A stretch of 64,000 bases of DNA, taken from positions 19,681,655 to 19,745,654 of the forward strand of contig NC_045143.1 of NCBI RefSeq assembly GCF_008831285.2, read 5' to 3'. Source of the DNA: Nymphaea colorata. Taxonomy: Eukaryota; Streptophyta; Magnoliopsida; Nymphaeales; Nymphaeaceae. Below the pieces are notes generated by a model. That model was given only the letters and a program-made list of their open reading frames with translations, had not been told where the DNA came from and ran no database searches. The translations under genes were made by a program, and so were the position numbers. Below, piece by piece: positions 45,554-57,900 of this stretch (positions are counted from its first letter, which is position 1; each line of letters begins with the position of its first letter).

Positions 45554-48500
45554 TACTGCCAAGACGACTTGAGTACTACCTAAAAACAAAATTCCTAAGT
45601 AAAACTTAATACAAATATCTACCCGGCCGGACAAACCCGGCGCAAAAATCCCCAGGACAGAGTTACACAGGGTCAAGTTTCCAACCTAACTACGGAATAA
45701 CCTACTACAAACAACTACAGGGGTTACAGGCTAGTACAAACGCGAGCGATACAAAGATTACTCTCAACTCACTCACAAACACACCAAACCATGCAAACCA
45801 CTTTAACGGACAAACCACACCCAACGAAGCAAATGGGTAGGTCTACTCCTTGCGACCGTGGTCTCGGACATAAGGCCCTCGAGGTGCCACAGTGAGGAGC
45901 TTGGCCGAAGCCTGGGCTAAAACAGCAAATTAAACAAACTAGATGGAATCCTAATGCAAAAACGGAATTAACACCCTCCCCGAATCTACAAAGGCTGGAG
46001 AGCGTTACCGGCCAAGGCGCTGCCTTGGCTGTGCGAGAGACCACGGGGTAGAATACCTAGACCCGGGGTAATGCAGCTCACGGGGCCGGCGTGAAGCGCG
46101 CGGCCTGGACAGCCTCCTGCTGTCGGACGGGCGTGGACAGAATGTGGCCGAGACAGCCGCCTGCTGTCGGCGTTGACTGGTAGTACGCCTGCCGAAACCA
46201 GTCGCCTGCTGTGTGGGCGAGCCTGCGGACGAGTAGTCGAGACGGGCTTGCTGTCGGGGGCGGACAGACAGGCAGAGTGCCGACGAGATTGCGCGACCAC
46301 CTGTCGCCTAAGGCGCGGGCTGGATGCCGCGGTGCTGATGGAAGGAGGAGGCGACCGCCTGTCGCCTGAGTTGCGCCTGCGAGTTGCGGCGCGGCCGAGG
46401 GGGGCGAAAGCCTTGCGGCAGTGCCTACCTACCTGGCGCTGGAAGTGGCTCGGCCACGGTTGTCGACAAAGAGTGCCGATGACGGCGCGGGTGGCCGAGG
46501 AGTTGGCCGACGACGGCTAGCGAGCGGCTAGCGTCTCCGGCTGTTCCTAGTCCCTAGCTAAGGTCGGGTTAGCTTGGACGGGCGGGGCTCTACAGGTAGG
46601 CTAGTTCAGTGAAGTGAGGTTTAAGGCTCGGGTAGGTCAGAGGGAACAGGGCTTAAGTGCGGAAGACGGTTAACCTAGCTACTAGGTGGGTTAAGCCGAT
46701 AGGTAGAAGAGGAAGAAAGGAGGCTAAGGCAAGGTTCGGCCGTTGGGACTTAGTGATCGGGTTGGAGATGAAGAGAGATCACAAGTGAGCTCGGTTGGGT
46801 CTGGTCAACGGGACACTCGAGGTAAGCTCGAGTCAGCTGGGTTCAACCTAAGATGCCTCGGGTTTGACCGAGTTCCTACTAGGCTAGGTCAGGTCGGGTT
46901 CAGTCAACTTGGTTAAGACCTAGAAAGAGGTCGACTAGGTTAGGTCCGGTCAAGGTCTAGCTGGGTTAGGACCAAGTGGGTTAGGTCGAGTGGGTAAGGA
47001 CCTGGATGCTTGCCACTGGCAAGATGAACGGGTCAGCTAACGTGCGCTAAGAGAATGCCTATCAACAAGGGAAAGGTGAAGTGCTTTCCTAAAGAGAGGG
47101 GGAGTGAACCTGGACACGAACTGGGCAAAGGGGAAAGATAGCTACACGAGGTAGCTTAGTGGGCTTCGAAGAGGGGGAGATGGCGACACGTGGACAGATA
47201 AAGGGTGAAGAACTACTGCGGTTTGGCGAGGTGGAGAGGTGGCCAAGAGAGGAACGAGTCTTAAGGTGCTTTTCCTAAAGTTTAGGAAGAGGGCGCGAGT
47301 TGGGGAGTGGTGCGCCAAGAGGGGAAAAGCCAAGGTGAGGTGGCAAGACGCGAGGACTTAGTGAAAGGTACTCGACGAGGAGGAGGAGGGAGCTAGGTCG
47401 TGGTCCTCCAGATGTTGACACGTGGCTAGATGGGTGGCCAAGGGTTAATGCGACTAGGTAAAAGACTTAGGCAAAAAGCTAGAGGGGCGAGGTGGTGAGG
47501 TGGATCTATGAACTAGGGGCACTTTCCTAACTTACTCAATCGTGGGACACTTAGAAATAACTCGCTTCAGCTTTGGGATGATGGCTCGGATGACAGACAC
47601 GTGGCAGAAGCAAGGACAGGATTGGACTTACCTGGTTCAGCCGAGGTCGCGTAGGTTCGCACCTGATGAAACCGATGGCGCGGTTTGAGTGACGCCGACG
47701 ATCTAGACCCGATGCCCTCCTCGTCTTCACTAGAGCTTTCACCAGGATAGGGGCAATGACGTCCCTCACGCTTCAGGTCACTAGTCTGCCGGAGATTGCA
47801 AGCCGACCGGAGTAGCAGCAGAATTCCGGCAAGGAGCCGAGACTTCTATTCCACCGTCGGATGAGACTTGGAATCGGCCAATGCAATGCTTAGAGAATAG
47901 CGATTCCAGCTATAATGCAAACGAAGATTTTCCATGGCTAGATTTCACAGGCCAGCAGATTCGGCTCTGCTGCACCAAGAAACAGAATTGGAGAACAGGC
48001 CGAGAGATCGAACTCCGATTCGTTGCCGTTCTCCAACTCACACAACACGAACTTTTGCGAGGTTAAGCCGCCGATGACAAGACTTCTCCAAAGCAAATAG
48101 AATACCGTCTAGAGAGTCTTCACCGAAGATTCTCTAACTCTACTCTCGGGTAGGCCGAGAGATGAGCCTAGACTTGGGAGTGCTCTCCCCTAGATCGAAA
48201 CTCTAATAACTTGGAGAAATCGTTGAAATCAGTCTACTAACCTTTCCGTCTATATTGAATCCAGAAATGGATTCAATCTACCTGCTGCTGCGTCGGCCTC
48301 TCAACCTCACCGTGACCGTGAAGAAGGTGCAGAACGCTGCTGTTAGCTGTTCGGATGGGGATGATGTCGTGGACAAGGGAGGGACCTTCGCCGGTGAGGA
48401 AGAAGATCCGCCGCAAGCCTTCCAACTCGAGCGCTGGCTGGTTCACCGCCGGTACTCCGAGTTTTTCAATGGAGGAAGAAACGCCACGGTAGAAGGGGGC

Positions 48501-49259
48501 GCGAGGGGATGAGAGGGCACAACTTGCACTCACCGAGCAAGGGCTGTGCTTTGATTTTAGTTTCAGAGTTCCTCGAGAATGAGGAGGGAGAGCCAACCTC
48601 GCACGGAGGAGAGAGAGGGCCTTGCGCAAATGCCTTTATTTCCTTAATCTTTGATACGAAATACATTGATCCAAATAAATTTATACTAATCCTATCTGAG
48701 CGAGTCTACAATCCAGATCTCACTCTCTACCTAAGACCCAAATCCAAAACGCCAAGCACAACCCGCTAGGCTAGGTTCCTACCTCGAATCCTAATATTAA
48801 CAAGCCTAAACGGGCCTAGTGCCCACGCGCAAAAGAAAGGTTCGAGCCCCTGGATCTTTTGAACCCAGGGTGGGGACCTTGTGAGGGGACCCGCCCTCAC
48901 TTCGGTTTGTTTGACTCAAGAGCTCGGTCAGGTTTGACCGAGCCGTTTACCTAAGACTTGGATCTTAGGACGTCTCAAGGGTCGCGTGAAGTGGACTCGC
49001 TTGGTTTACTGATTCTAGCTCGGCGAGTCTAACCTGGAACCTAAGTCACCCTGAGACTGACCTGTTGAGCACCGTTGACGACCTAGTTGCTCCTCCCACT
49101 CCTCCCGCTGCAACTATCTCTGGTGCTTCTTGCATCTCCTTGGGACTGGCTTATGCACTGAAGAGATCGAGCCCACAAGTCGGAAGCCTTGCGCTTCCTT
49201 CGACTGATTCCGCTGGGCTCGGTCTCTGCTGGGTCTGGACCGTGGGTAGGTCCGTAACA
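45554..49259 (-). repeat. Remainder of the older element's 3' LTR
   Basis: It is colinear with the young LTR from base ~49 to the end GGTAGGTCCGTAACA, with many substitutions and single-base deletions, and a ~30-bp deletion around 48808 (CTAAGACTAACTTTATTTAC missing). ORFs within it are LTR-derived, including the broken tail of the polyprotein near 49065-49313. Confidence 0.9.
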
Positions 49260-50099
49260 GATTCCCCCTCCCTACCTTGCGCTTGTCCTCGAGCGCTTGA
49301 AGAGGGGAAGTGATGAACAATCGACCCAAATTCTTCCCAAGAAGTACCCCTGTCGGGTCCTTCCCATTCCACGAGTACCTCGTGCCTCATCCTCCCTTGT
49401 CGCTGACATACCTATGCTTTAGAATGCGATAGGGAGTAGGCAAGTTATCCGGGACCTGCTCTATCAGTGTTGGTACATCCCCTTGATGAGGCTTCAGCCT
49501 CGTAACATGAAATACAGGGTGCACCAATGCTGTTCTGGGGAGGCCAAGTCTGTAGGCGGCCTTCCCAACCTTTTGAACCACTGGATAAGGTCCATAATAA
49601 CGAGGCAGCAGTTTGGAATACGGCTGACCCATCAAGGATTTCTGCTTAAGAGGCAGTCTCTTAAGCCACACGTAGTCACCCACCTCAAATTCTCCGGTCC
49701 TTCCTGCCTTTGTCGTATACCTGCTTCATCGTTTTGCGCTTTCACAATGTTCTGTTTTAGGGATTCTAATACTTCTTCCCTTGTGCGCAATTCGCAGTCA
49801 ACACTGTCCTTCTGCAGTTCCTCCTTCGTAGCGTGGAACGACGGAGGGGGAAAGCCATATAGCCCTCGTAAGGGGTCCATGCCTGTCGACGAGTGCAGAC
49901 TTGTATTATACGACCATTCCGCCCCAAGGTAGATATTTCACCCAAGTGGCTGGTCGTTCACTCCGCAAAGCAACGTAAGTAGGTCTCCAAGGACCGGTTC
50001 ACTATCTCACTCTGCCCATCTGTTTGAGGTGGTGGGCGGTACTGAAATTTATTTCGTCCCCATGTTCTTCATGTATTCTTGCCAGAATGCACTTAGAAA
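49260..50099 (-). pseudogene. Integrase C-terminus and chromodomain of the older gypsy element, frameshifted, ends at gap
   Basis: It is homologous to residues ~1375-1655 of the intact polyprotein. 49683-49387 encodes GDYVWLKRLPLKQKSLMGQP and FHVTRLKPHQGDVPTL; 49390-49151 encodes the chromodomain end RHEVLVEWEGPDRGTSWEEF. Further upstream pieces (YGFPPPS, CELRTREEVLESLKQNI) lie in 49880-49632. The frames shift several times, nearly always at a base run that is one longer or shorter than in the young copy. The rest is lost in the N gap. Confidence 0.88.
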
Positions 50100-50199
50100 N
50101 NNNNNNNNNNNNNNNNNNNNNNNNNNNNNNNNNNNNNNNNNNNNNNNNNNNNNNNNNNNNNNNNNNNNNNNNNNNNNNNNNNNNNNNNNNNNNNNNNNN
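50100..50199. other. Assembly gap, 100 N
   Basis: Exactly 100 N separate the older gypsy element from an A-run and intronic sequence. A round 100 normally marks a scaffold join of unknown size, so the two sides need not be adjacent in the genome. Confidence 0.97.
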
Positions 50200-50485
50200 A
50201 AAAAAAAAAAAGAAAGCTTATATTTGTGATTCTGCTACAAAACGCATGCCTAGTCTTATGCAACATAAAGTCATGTTGGTGTATTAATATCATCAATTCT
50301 ATACTGCTGACATACTACATAGCAACATGCAGATTAATACGGAAAAAAAAAGAAAGAAACAACCTAAAGATACTAGAAGGATAGTAGTGAAAAAGACAAA
50401 CCACAACAATACCTTCAACAAATGATGAACTTTCTTCCAAAAAAAAAAAGTAGAATTAAAGTATTAAACATAAAAGAAAAAAAAC

Positions 50486-53400
50486 CTTTAGCAGTTGGGA
50501 TACTGTTGCTGGGTAGCAGCAGTCTTCTTTGGAGTAGCTTGAACTAATCCGCATTGGCCTAGATGAACAATAAACTCCGTTCATTTCAGTCAATGCACGA
50601 TTTCTTTCTGTCTCATCAGCAAATTTAACAAATCATAACCCTTTGAACGACCAGTATTAGGATCTGTTACAACCTTAGCACCCTTACAGATGGATATTGG
50701 GCTCTGAAGGTCTCTTGCAACAAGTAACTGTAACATCAGGTGACAGATCCCCAACAAAAATGGAATGTTCAGGTCCTGCATCTGCACGCCTTTCACCATT
50801 CCAAGAGGCCAATTCATCCTGAAACACTGTTCAGTTCCCAGGCATTTGTGTCCCATTGTAGTCTGCAGAATTCTTTCAGCTGCTGCATGTGACACAAACT
50901 CAACAAAGCCATAAACCTTCGGGTGACCAGTAATCTTATTGCGTATTATCTTCACTGAGACAACCTGCTCACAAGCACCAACATAACTTAATCTTTATCC
51001 AAAGGCACATGCATAGAAAGCCAACACACTTAACCATACATACCCACATAAATTTGTGGTGTTTTTCTTTTCACTAGGCACGTCCAAAATTATCAATTTC
51101 AGTGGTCGGGAAAGAAATGCTTCAAGATATAAAAATTCTAAACACTTTGAAGTCAGATACCTAAAGACCAAAAGACAAATAGAAGGAAAATACAATCACA
51201 AGGTTATTGATGATTTTCCAGATATTCTTGCACAAAGTGAATTTAAAATAAAATGCCTTCTCAAAGATAACCATGGTAAAAATGAATAGGCTACAATTAG
51301 ATACACAAAATAGAAACTCCAATCCAGCATTTAAAACCCAGGGAATTAACCACATTGACTTGGTTGACCTGGTGATTCAGTTGCCTGCCTGACCAAAATA
51401 ATGAATGACTAGGAAGTTGACAATACTCAACCAACTCATGGGATGTACTAGCCAAGTCACTAATTTTTCAGCAAATTATGGATCACTCAACTGAGTTTTA
51501 GCAGTAGTTGGCTCAGTTATAGGTTGGTTCAACGTAGTCAATTATGTATATGACATTCCTATGTGTGTTACGCAGGTACAGGTATGCTTTCAAAATAATG
51601 TTAAAACTTATGACACACATGCACACAGAGACATAGATACTTTATATAATGCTCTAGTATATTGTATACAAATTACAATGTAATACAATATGCATATACT
51701 AATAATATATCTCAATCTCTCAAATTACTGATCATGAATATAATGTACCTTTCTCATCTAGAGGTTGATCTATAAAGAATCACCAGTCCAAATAGTTGAC
51801 TGGGAAAGGCTCTAAAGGGGAGATCTTCATTTCATGAATCTTTTGTAGCTTTCTAAAATTCATTTTCTACTGTTGCGAAAGAATAATGATGTTCATATTG
51901 GCAGCAATAGATTGAAACATTCTAGTTTTCAAAAGGTATAGTGTATACTTTTCTAACAGGATTATGCAATGAGAACAATAAATGTAATGATTGCATTTGG
52001 CAAATGACATCCATCCTTTTGGAGAAAGAATATTCTTTTGCAATGAGAACAATTGAAGTATGAATTTGAACATGGATTCTATCACTTATAATGTCAAAAG
52101 GATGTTTTTTTATTATGTAATATTGGTAAATGACTTTCGCTATATACACTGCTATATTTGCCCAAATTAAAATCAGAAGTTTTTGAAAATTTAAAGAGAT
52201 CTCATGAGATGATAAAGGATAAATTTAACACCAACATTAGAAATTTTAAATTGGACTCGGTTAGAATATTTATCAGAAAATTTTCAGTCCAAACTAAAGA
52301 AATTGCCAAAATGGAATCATTCATTAAATGTCTTGTCCTAACTCCTAAGACCTCATTGAAAGTTGAAAGTTGAAACCACAAGAACTCTAATTACTTCAAA
52401 GAAGTACCAAAAATTTTAGGCCAGCAGCCCTTACATCTGCATATCTAATAAATAGACTTCCCTTCAGAAACAGTAAATGAACTAAATATTTCTCATTTCA
52501 CAAACTTTTCAACTAGAGCCTGATTGAGAAAAAATTAATAATTGGATAAAATTATTTCCTTTGAATAATAAGAATGATAAGCTATCAAGTCAATGTGTAT
52601 TTTTTGGCTATTCAAAAACAGAAAAAGAATTAGATATTATGACAAAAGAATTATAAATTATACGTTTCTAGAAATGTAACTTTTCTTGAAAATGAAAAAG
52701 AATTGATGAAAGTACCTTTAAGAGACATATGGAATACTTTCACTTACTAATGAAGATCATTGTCACAAATGTTATTCTCAAATATATGCATGTGAAAACA
52801 ATTTGGTTATAGAGATTTCCAGAGAAACCATAGAGGAAATGTAGATGTGAGTGAAACAATATAAATCTAAGTCACCAGGTGGAGGTACATGTGAAAATGT
52901 AGGTATGGTGATATCTCTCGAACATGGCAGGTTAAAAAAAAAGTGGACATGGAGTATGGCAAAGTATATAATCGACAAAAATGCCTACTGGTGACACGGA
53001 CAAAGTTGGACATCTTTAGTAATTTTTCATTCGTTCCCATAATAAGGTCATCAATCAGTGCAGGCAACAGCATGCCTCTATGATATTAGTGTGGATCCAT
53101 GTGAAAGTGAAACAGCTTGACAATAGCATGCCAAGGTTGAATCTATGCCTGATAAAGGCAGTCAGCCCAAATGTGCGGCCCGATTCCTCCATCTTTGGAA
53201 CTGATAGAGCATCATAATATCAGCCCCTTTTTGTAGGGGCAGAGGGGCGGCGCGGGGGGGGGGGAGAGGGGAGAGAGAGAGAGAGAGAAGAAATGGGTTG
53301 GGTTTTCTGCTCGATTAGCAAGCATAGTACAGCTACGGCAATGGCACATGACATTGTCATGGCCTACATGTCCACTTCAAAGTTCAAACACTCTGGCAAG

Positions 53401-54627
53401 GTACAAGTGCTGCTACTGCTACTCAGTCTGTCATGTCATCCCATCAAAATTCATTGTTTCCATCGCTATTCTTGTTGTCCGGCAAAGTAATAATGACCTA
53501 TCCCTCCTACACACCATCGTTCCATTCCCCTTCCCTGTTTACATGGTTGTTCGATGTGATTGCATGCCAGTAAAAGATAAAAGAGAACAAACCCAAATAT
53601 CTTGTTCTTCCTGCCAATGACTGATGTCGAAAGTGTGTTTGTTTCATCAACTTCTCATCGTTTGTGTTTAATTGGTTGTCTATGGGTTTCAAACCTTAGG
53701 TACCAGATCAACCTCTTCTGTAAATTAGCTCCGCAAGAGTTGGGTACCAGCACATTCACGTACCATGTTACATATCTATAACCAGTACATTGTCATTTTA
53801 AGATAGAATGGTAAATGGACGTGCCAGTGAAGACTGTGACAGAAACATATCCTAAAGACAACACTGCTCCATATATGCGCTCAGAATAAAACGCCATATC
53901 CTATTTAATCAGAAGAACCACAGAACCCTAATCCTGCAGTCAATACAAAAAGCAACTGAAACGACAAAAAGGTAATATGTGAAAATGGACAGATGGAGCA
54001 CCCAACCACGCAGCTGTGAAACAAACAACCACAGAACCCTAATCCTGCAGCCAATACAAAATATCAACTGAAAGATGGAACGGGTATCCTGTGAAAAGGG
54101 ATATGGGGTCGCGCATGGGCACGCATACATACGCACGAGAGAGGGAGAGACAGACCTTAGACAGCACAAAAACTATAGTTCAAAGGCATGGGCAACTGTA
54201 ACATGAAATAGAAGAAGCAAGACGAAGAAGAAGAATGACTCAAAGAAAAACAAGGAAAGGTCCAGAAAGCAGAAAGCATAGCGCACAAGAACCCTAACAG
54301 AAAAAACAGAAAGCAGATGAAAAGTCCGAGCCCCCCAACCCAAAATCCCCAGAAGGACAACTACTCGAGACCCGCCCACAAAAGAGTAGCCACCCCAAAA
54401 AACAGGAAAACAGACGAAGGGTTACGAAGGAAATGAGAATGGAGGGTAGGTAGAAGTGTGTTACCTCGCGGTTGAGCGAAGCAGCTGTGGAGGTACGCCT
54501 CGTCCACCCAGTATTGAAGGTCGCCGATCCAGAGAGACCGCACCTCCTCCACTGTCGTCGCTGATGATGCTGCGGCTGCGGGTGTGAATGCACCGCTCCC
54601 CATTGTGCTGCTGAGCATCCATCTCAC
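50486..54627 (-). CDS. RBP47B'-like RNA-binding protein gene, exons 1-2, 3' part missing at gap, frame disrupted
   Basis: RBP45/47 proteins bind U-rich or poly(A) RNA through three RRMs and join stress granules. Exon 1 (54627-54465) encodes TTVEEVRSLWIGDLQYWVDEAYLHSCFAQ, RNP2 and first helix of RRM1, and ends at a GTAAC donor. Exon 2 (50964-50486, acceptor GAGCAG) encodes VVSVKIIRNKITGHP, YGFVEFVSHAAAERILQT, then RRM2 parts (KGAKVVTDPNTGRSKGY) and a SRPMRIS-ATPKK-type end, followed by a GTTTTT donor. RRM3 and later exons should lie at or beyond the gap. Exon 2 is readable only by switching frames at about eight single-base homopolymer changes, and the end of exon 1 lacks two bases. It is either a decayed gene or unpolished sequence; the latter seems likelier. 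Confidence 0.82.
50965..52129 (-). other. RBP47-like intron 1, 3' part
   Basis: This is AT-rich intron sequence with no other gene recognised. Confidence 0.5.
52130..52745 (+). pseudogene. Ty1/copia integrase fragment inside the RBP47-like intron
   Basis: It lies antisense to the host gene. 52158-52373 encodes HEMIKDKFNTNIRNFK followed by a decayed SDNG-like and TP-x-x-x-x-x-x-E block (CLVLTPKTSLKVES). 52424-52470 encodes ALTSAYLINRLP, and 52576-52640 encodes DKLSSQCVFFGYSKTEKE. These are three ordered landmarks of the copia integrase core and tail. Stops separate them. No LTRs were found nearby, so this is a very old internal fragment. Confidence 0.7.
53222..53289. repeat. G-rich and GA-rich simple sequence
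   Basis: GGGGCAGAGGGGCGGCGCGGGGGGGGGG is followed by GA repeats. Run lengths here are likely to be unreliable. It falls within the RBP47-like intron. Confidence 0.8.
53916..54105. repeat. Direct duplication with 111-bp period in the RBP47-like intron
   Basis: AACCACAGAACCCTAATCCTGCAG followed by (T/C)CAATACAAAA and further similarity (CAACTGAAA, GTGAAAA) occurs at 53916 and again at 54027. Copies diverge toward their right ends. Confidence 0.8.
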
Positions 54628-54938
54628 TCTCCTCTTCCCCTCCCTCTCCCTAATTTCAAGGTTCTCTTGGCGCCCGCCGCCCGAAGCCAGGCCTTCCCTT
54701 CGATTTATGTTTTGCCTTCAATAAAAACGGCGAGATTGAGGCGTGAACAGACGGGCTGGGGTGCCAAGGCGTGCAGCGTGCCTGTGTCCTTCGAACGCCA
54801 GAACGGAACGAACGCGGCCCCTCCTTGCCATACTCGACCCTACTGACCGGGCTCGACCCAAACAAACAAAAAGAAAAGAGCATCGGGCCGGCCCGATTTC
54901 TTATCGGATCGGCTCGGTTTGACCCAAGCTCGGGTGGG
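54628..54938 (-). promoter_or_regulatory. Presumed promoter and 5' leader of the RBP47-like gene
   Basis: About 310 bases, GC-rich, lie between the RBP47-like ATG and the Tat-type LTR. On the gene strand CCGTTTTTATTGAAGG near 54735-54720 is a weak TATA candidate. Whatever promoter existed further upstream has been displaced by the retroelement. Confidence 0.4.
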
Positions 54939-57900
54939 TGTTAACACCCCAAATTTTTCACATCAAAATTGAAGCAATGTGAAAATTTCACAAAAGAATG
55001 TGAAAATTTACAATTTCAAAACCAATTTCGAATCTAAAGAACAATTAGATTCAAATCGTGAATTTAACCCGATACACGAATCCCAATGCAAGATTACGAG
55101 TCCAAATTCAATTGCAAATGTCATTTGAAATCCAAATCCAATTGCAAAATGCAAATTTTGACTTAGATCCAAGAATTGGATCTAATTCAGTCTAAAATGC
55201 TACGTGGGACCCACGTGTGGGCCCCACCTAGCCCGTGTGGTCAAGAGCCCCCCAGGGGCCATGCCCCTCCATGTCAAAAAAAATAATAAATAAATATTTT
55301 CTCTCAAATTAATTGAAGAAAAGTCATTTTCAAGAAGAAATAAAGGAGAAACTAGGAAAAGAGAGACATTTATGTCTCCCTCTTCTTTAACCAGGTCCTC
55401 TTAAAGAAAAAAATCATTTTCAAGGAAGCAATTACTAGACTGGTCAAACTCACCTAACCTACTTAATCCAAGTAGGTTTGACCCGGGTGCACTCAAATGT
55501 GGTGCCAATTCCAGCTAGGTTCGGTCACCATGGGCTCAACACAGTCAAAACGTAAGTCTGTCTCATGATCCAATTAATGGACGAAAATAGACTTTGACCG
55601 AACCAAACCCACTTTGACTAAACTCAGTCAAAGTACAATTTAGCTCAATTAAGAGCTTTCTTGACCCAAATTTATCAAATTACCTCAAATAAAGTCAAAC
55701 TACTTGCAAATGAGCTTTGACTTTGGTCAATTGGTCGAAATTGATCAATTTGGATAATTTTGCCCTTTGCGGTCAACTTAAGATTAAAAAGCCTAAAATG
55801 GTTTATGAAAGGCAAATAAACATTTGAATTTGTCAAATGCATGAATCAAATACCAAATTTAAATTGAATTTCTCAAGTGAAAGTTTGATTCAGTTGAAAT
55901 CCATTTTCAATCAAGTTTTGGACGAAAATACCCTTTTCAACAAATTTGATAAAATTTTTAAATTTTATTAAAATTTAAATTTAATTATCATAATTCAATG
56001 GCATTTGGAGCTTAGTAACTAGGTTTTAACCTTATAAGCTCGATTTCAAAAAAAAATAAATAAATAGTACAAAATAAGGGCAAAACCTTGTGCAAGGGCA
56101 TTTTCGTCCAAATTTTGGTCAAAATGGTCACCTAGGTCTGAACCCAAGTTGACCAAACCTAGCCCAGCCCACCTAGCTCGTGGAAATGGGCTGAGAAATG
56201 GTCAATTAGAGCCTTTAAAGTCTATTTAACTCATTTTACAAGTCCCCAAGGTCTTAAGCAAGTTCCCAAGGTGAGTTAAGAAGGTGGTTGAACCCACCTC
56301 CTCCTCTATATAAACCTCCCCTTGGCCACCAAGGGGGAGGACGAAATTTTGGAGCATTCTATCAAATTGCTGCAGCCAAGGAGCTAGGAGGGAGAAGCCA
56401 AGGAAGAGAGAAGAGGTTCGTCCAAGCCCCTTCCCCTTTTTCTTCCATTCTCTTCTTCACTTTCTTCTATTCTCCCCATTGATTTTGCTAAGTTAGGGTG
56501 CTTAAGTGAACCCTTACTTAGGATTTTCGTGGTGAGAAGCCCTCTTTACCACTCCAAATTCCAGCAAGCAAGCTATTTCTTATTCTACTTTGCTAAGCTT
56601 GAATCCACGGTTGGATTCTTGCTTAGGATTGCTTGGTTAGAAAACAAGTGAAGACGAAGGACAAACATCAAGACCGACCGCAAGGTAGGTGATCTTAACT
56701 CACTTCTCTTCTACTTTAGCTTATTGTTGATTTATTTTAATTCCAGCAATTCGTGGGAGGGTTTATTTTCATTTGCTTACGGCTGGGAATGATGTCCAGC
56801 TAAGGGAAACCTACGCTTCAATGTACATGTTAATGCATAATGCATGCATATGTCGGTTTTTCTTAAATATAACCCAAGTATCAAATTTTGAAATGGGCCC
56901 CAAGGCCACGTCCCTTTCAAAGGAACCAACTTAATACCATTTTGAACTCCCTACCATGAGAATCCCACGGTGAGAGAGTGATTTTGCTACATCACGTATG
57001 ATGAAAATGCCTATAAGGGATGGATACGTTTTTATGAATGTGATCCACCCTTGCATGGCGAAATGATGGACGAATAAGCTTGAGTATTGTTTTATTTTCT
57101 TTCTTATTCACAGTCATTTTGATTCATGTCTTTCAATTTAATTAATCAAGGGTAGTAGGGAAGATTTGAAACAAGTTCTAATCTTCCTACATAAAAGAAC
57201 CAGCCATGAATCATCATGATTCATGAGTCATGCGGTCCCTTGATAAAATTTCATTTTGAAAAGTAAGGTACGTATATGTATACATTGTTATATATGTACA
57301 TATATGTATCTGATTTCTTGTCAAAAATTACATTCCTCCCTTAAAATCAGGTTGGAACATTTTCCAAACCGGTCTTTAAGGAAATGGGCCATTTTTATTG
57401 ATTTTTCTAGTGCAAGATTATAAATTATTTTCATTTCATTTTTACTTAATTTCAGCAAACCATACGTAAGATGTATGTATGTTGTTGAAATCAGACCATG
57501 TTTCATAGGAATTGGTTTAAGAATATCAAATTTACATATTTGAAATACCAACCATCCTAGAATCATCCAAAGGAGTTGATGATTTCATTACTACGAAATC
57601 TGGAATTTGAATAGATTTGAAAAACTCATTGTTTCTATCTAAGAAACAAGTCCTTATTGGAATCAATGTCCACAATTTTCAGCTATTTAAATCAACACAA
57701 GGTCTGATTTTTAGCTATTTTGAGACAAAAGTGGACGTCATCCATGTCTCCCATTCTTTCAAAGATTGAACTTGACATCATTTATATATTTTCATCATTT
57801 TGATAATTTTATGTCAAGCCTCAAGCTTATGGACTACATCTCTAATTCATGTGCTTAATCATATAATGAGCACATATAGAGAAAGTCCTACATTTTAATC

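Larger units (their letters stand above)
32437..50099 (-). mobile_element. Older chromodomain gypsy element, split by a younger copy and cut by the gap
   Basis: Its 3' LTR (minus-strand sense) consists of 32437-32484 plus 45554-49259, about 3.75 kb when the insertion and one CGCTC are discounted. Internal sequence of the same family continues at 49260-50099 and runs into the N gap. It shares LTR, polypurine tract and integrase end with the younger element but differs at many positions and has many single-base indels. The span given includes the nested 32485-45548 element. Confidence 0.87.

Noticed and set aside
53909-54169. 86-codon minus-strand ORF with internal repeat
   Set aside because: It is created by the 111-bp direct duplication in the RBP47-like intron; no domain was recognised and no splice context fits.
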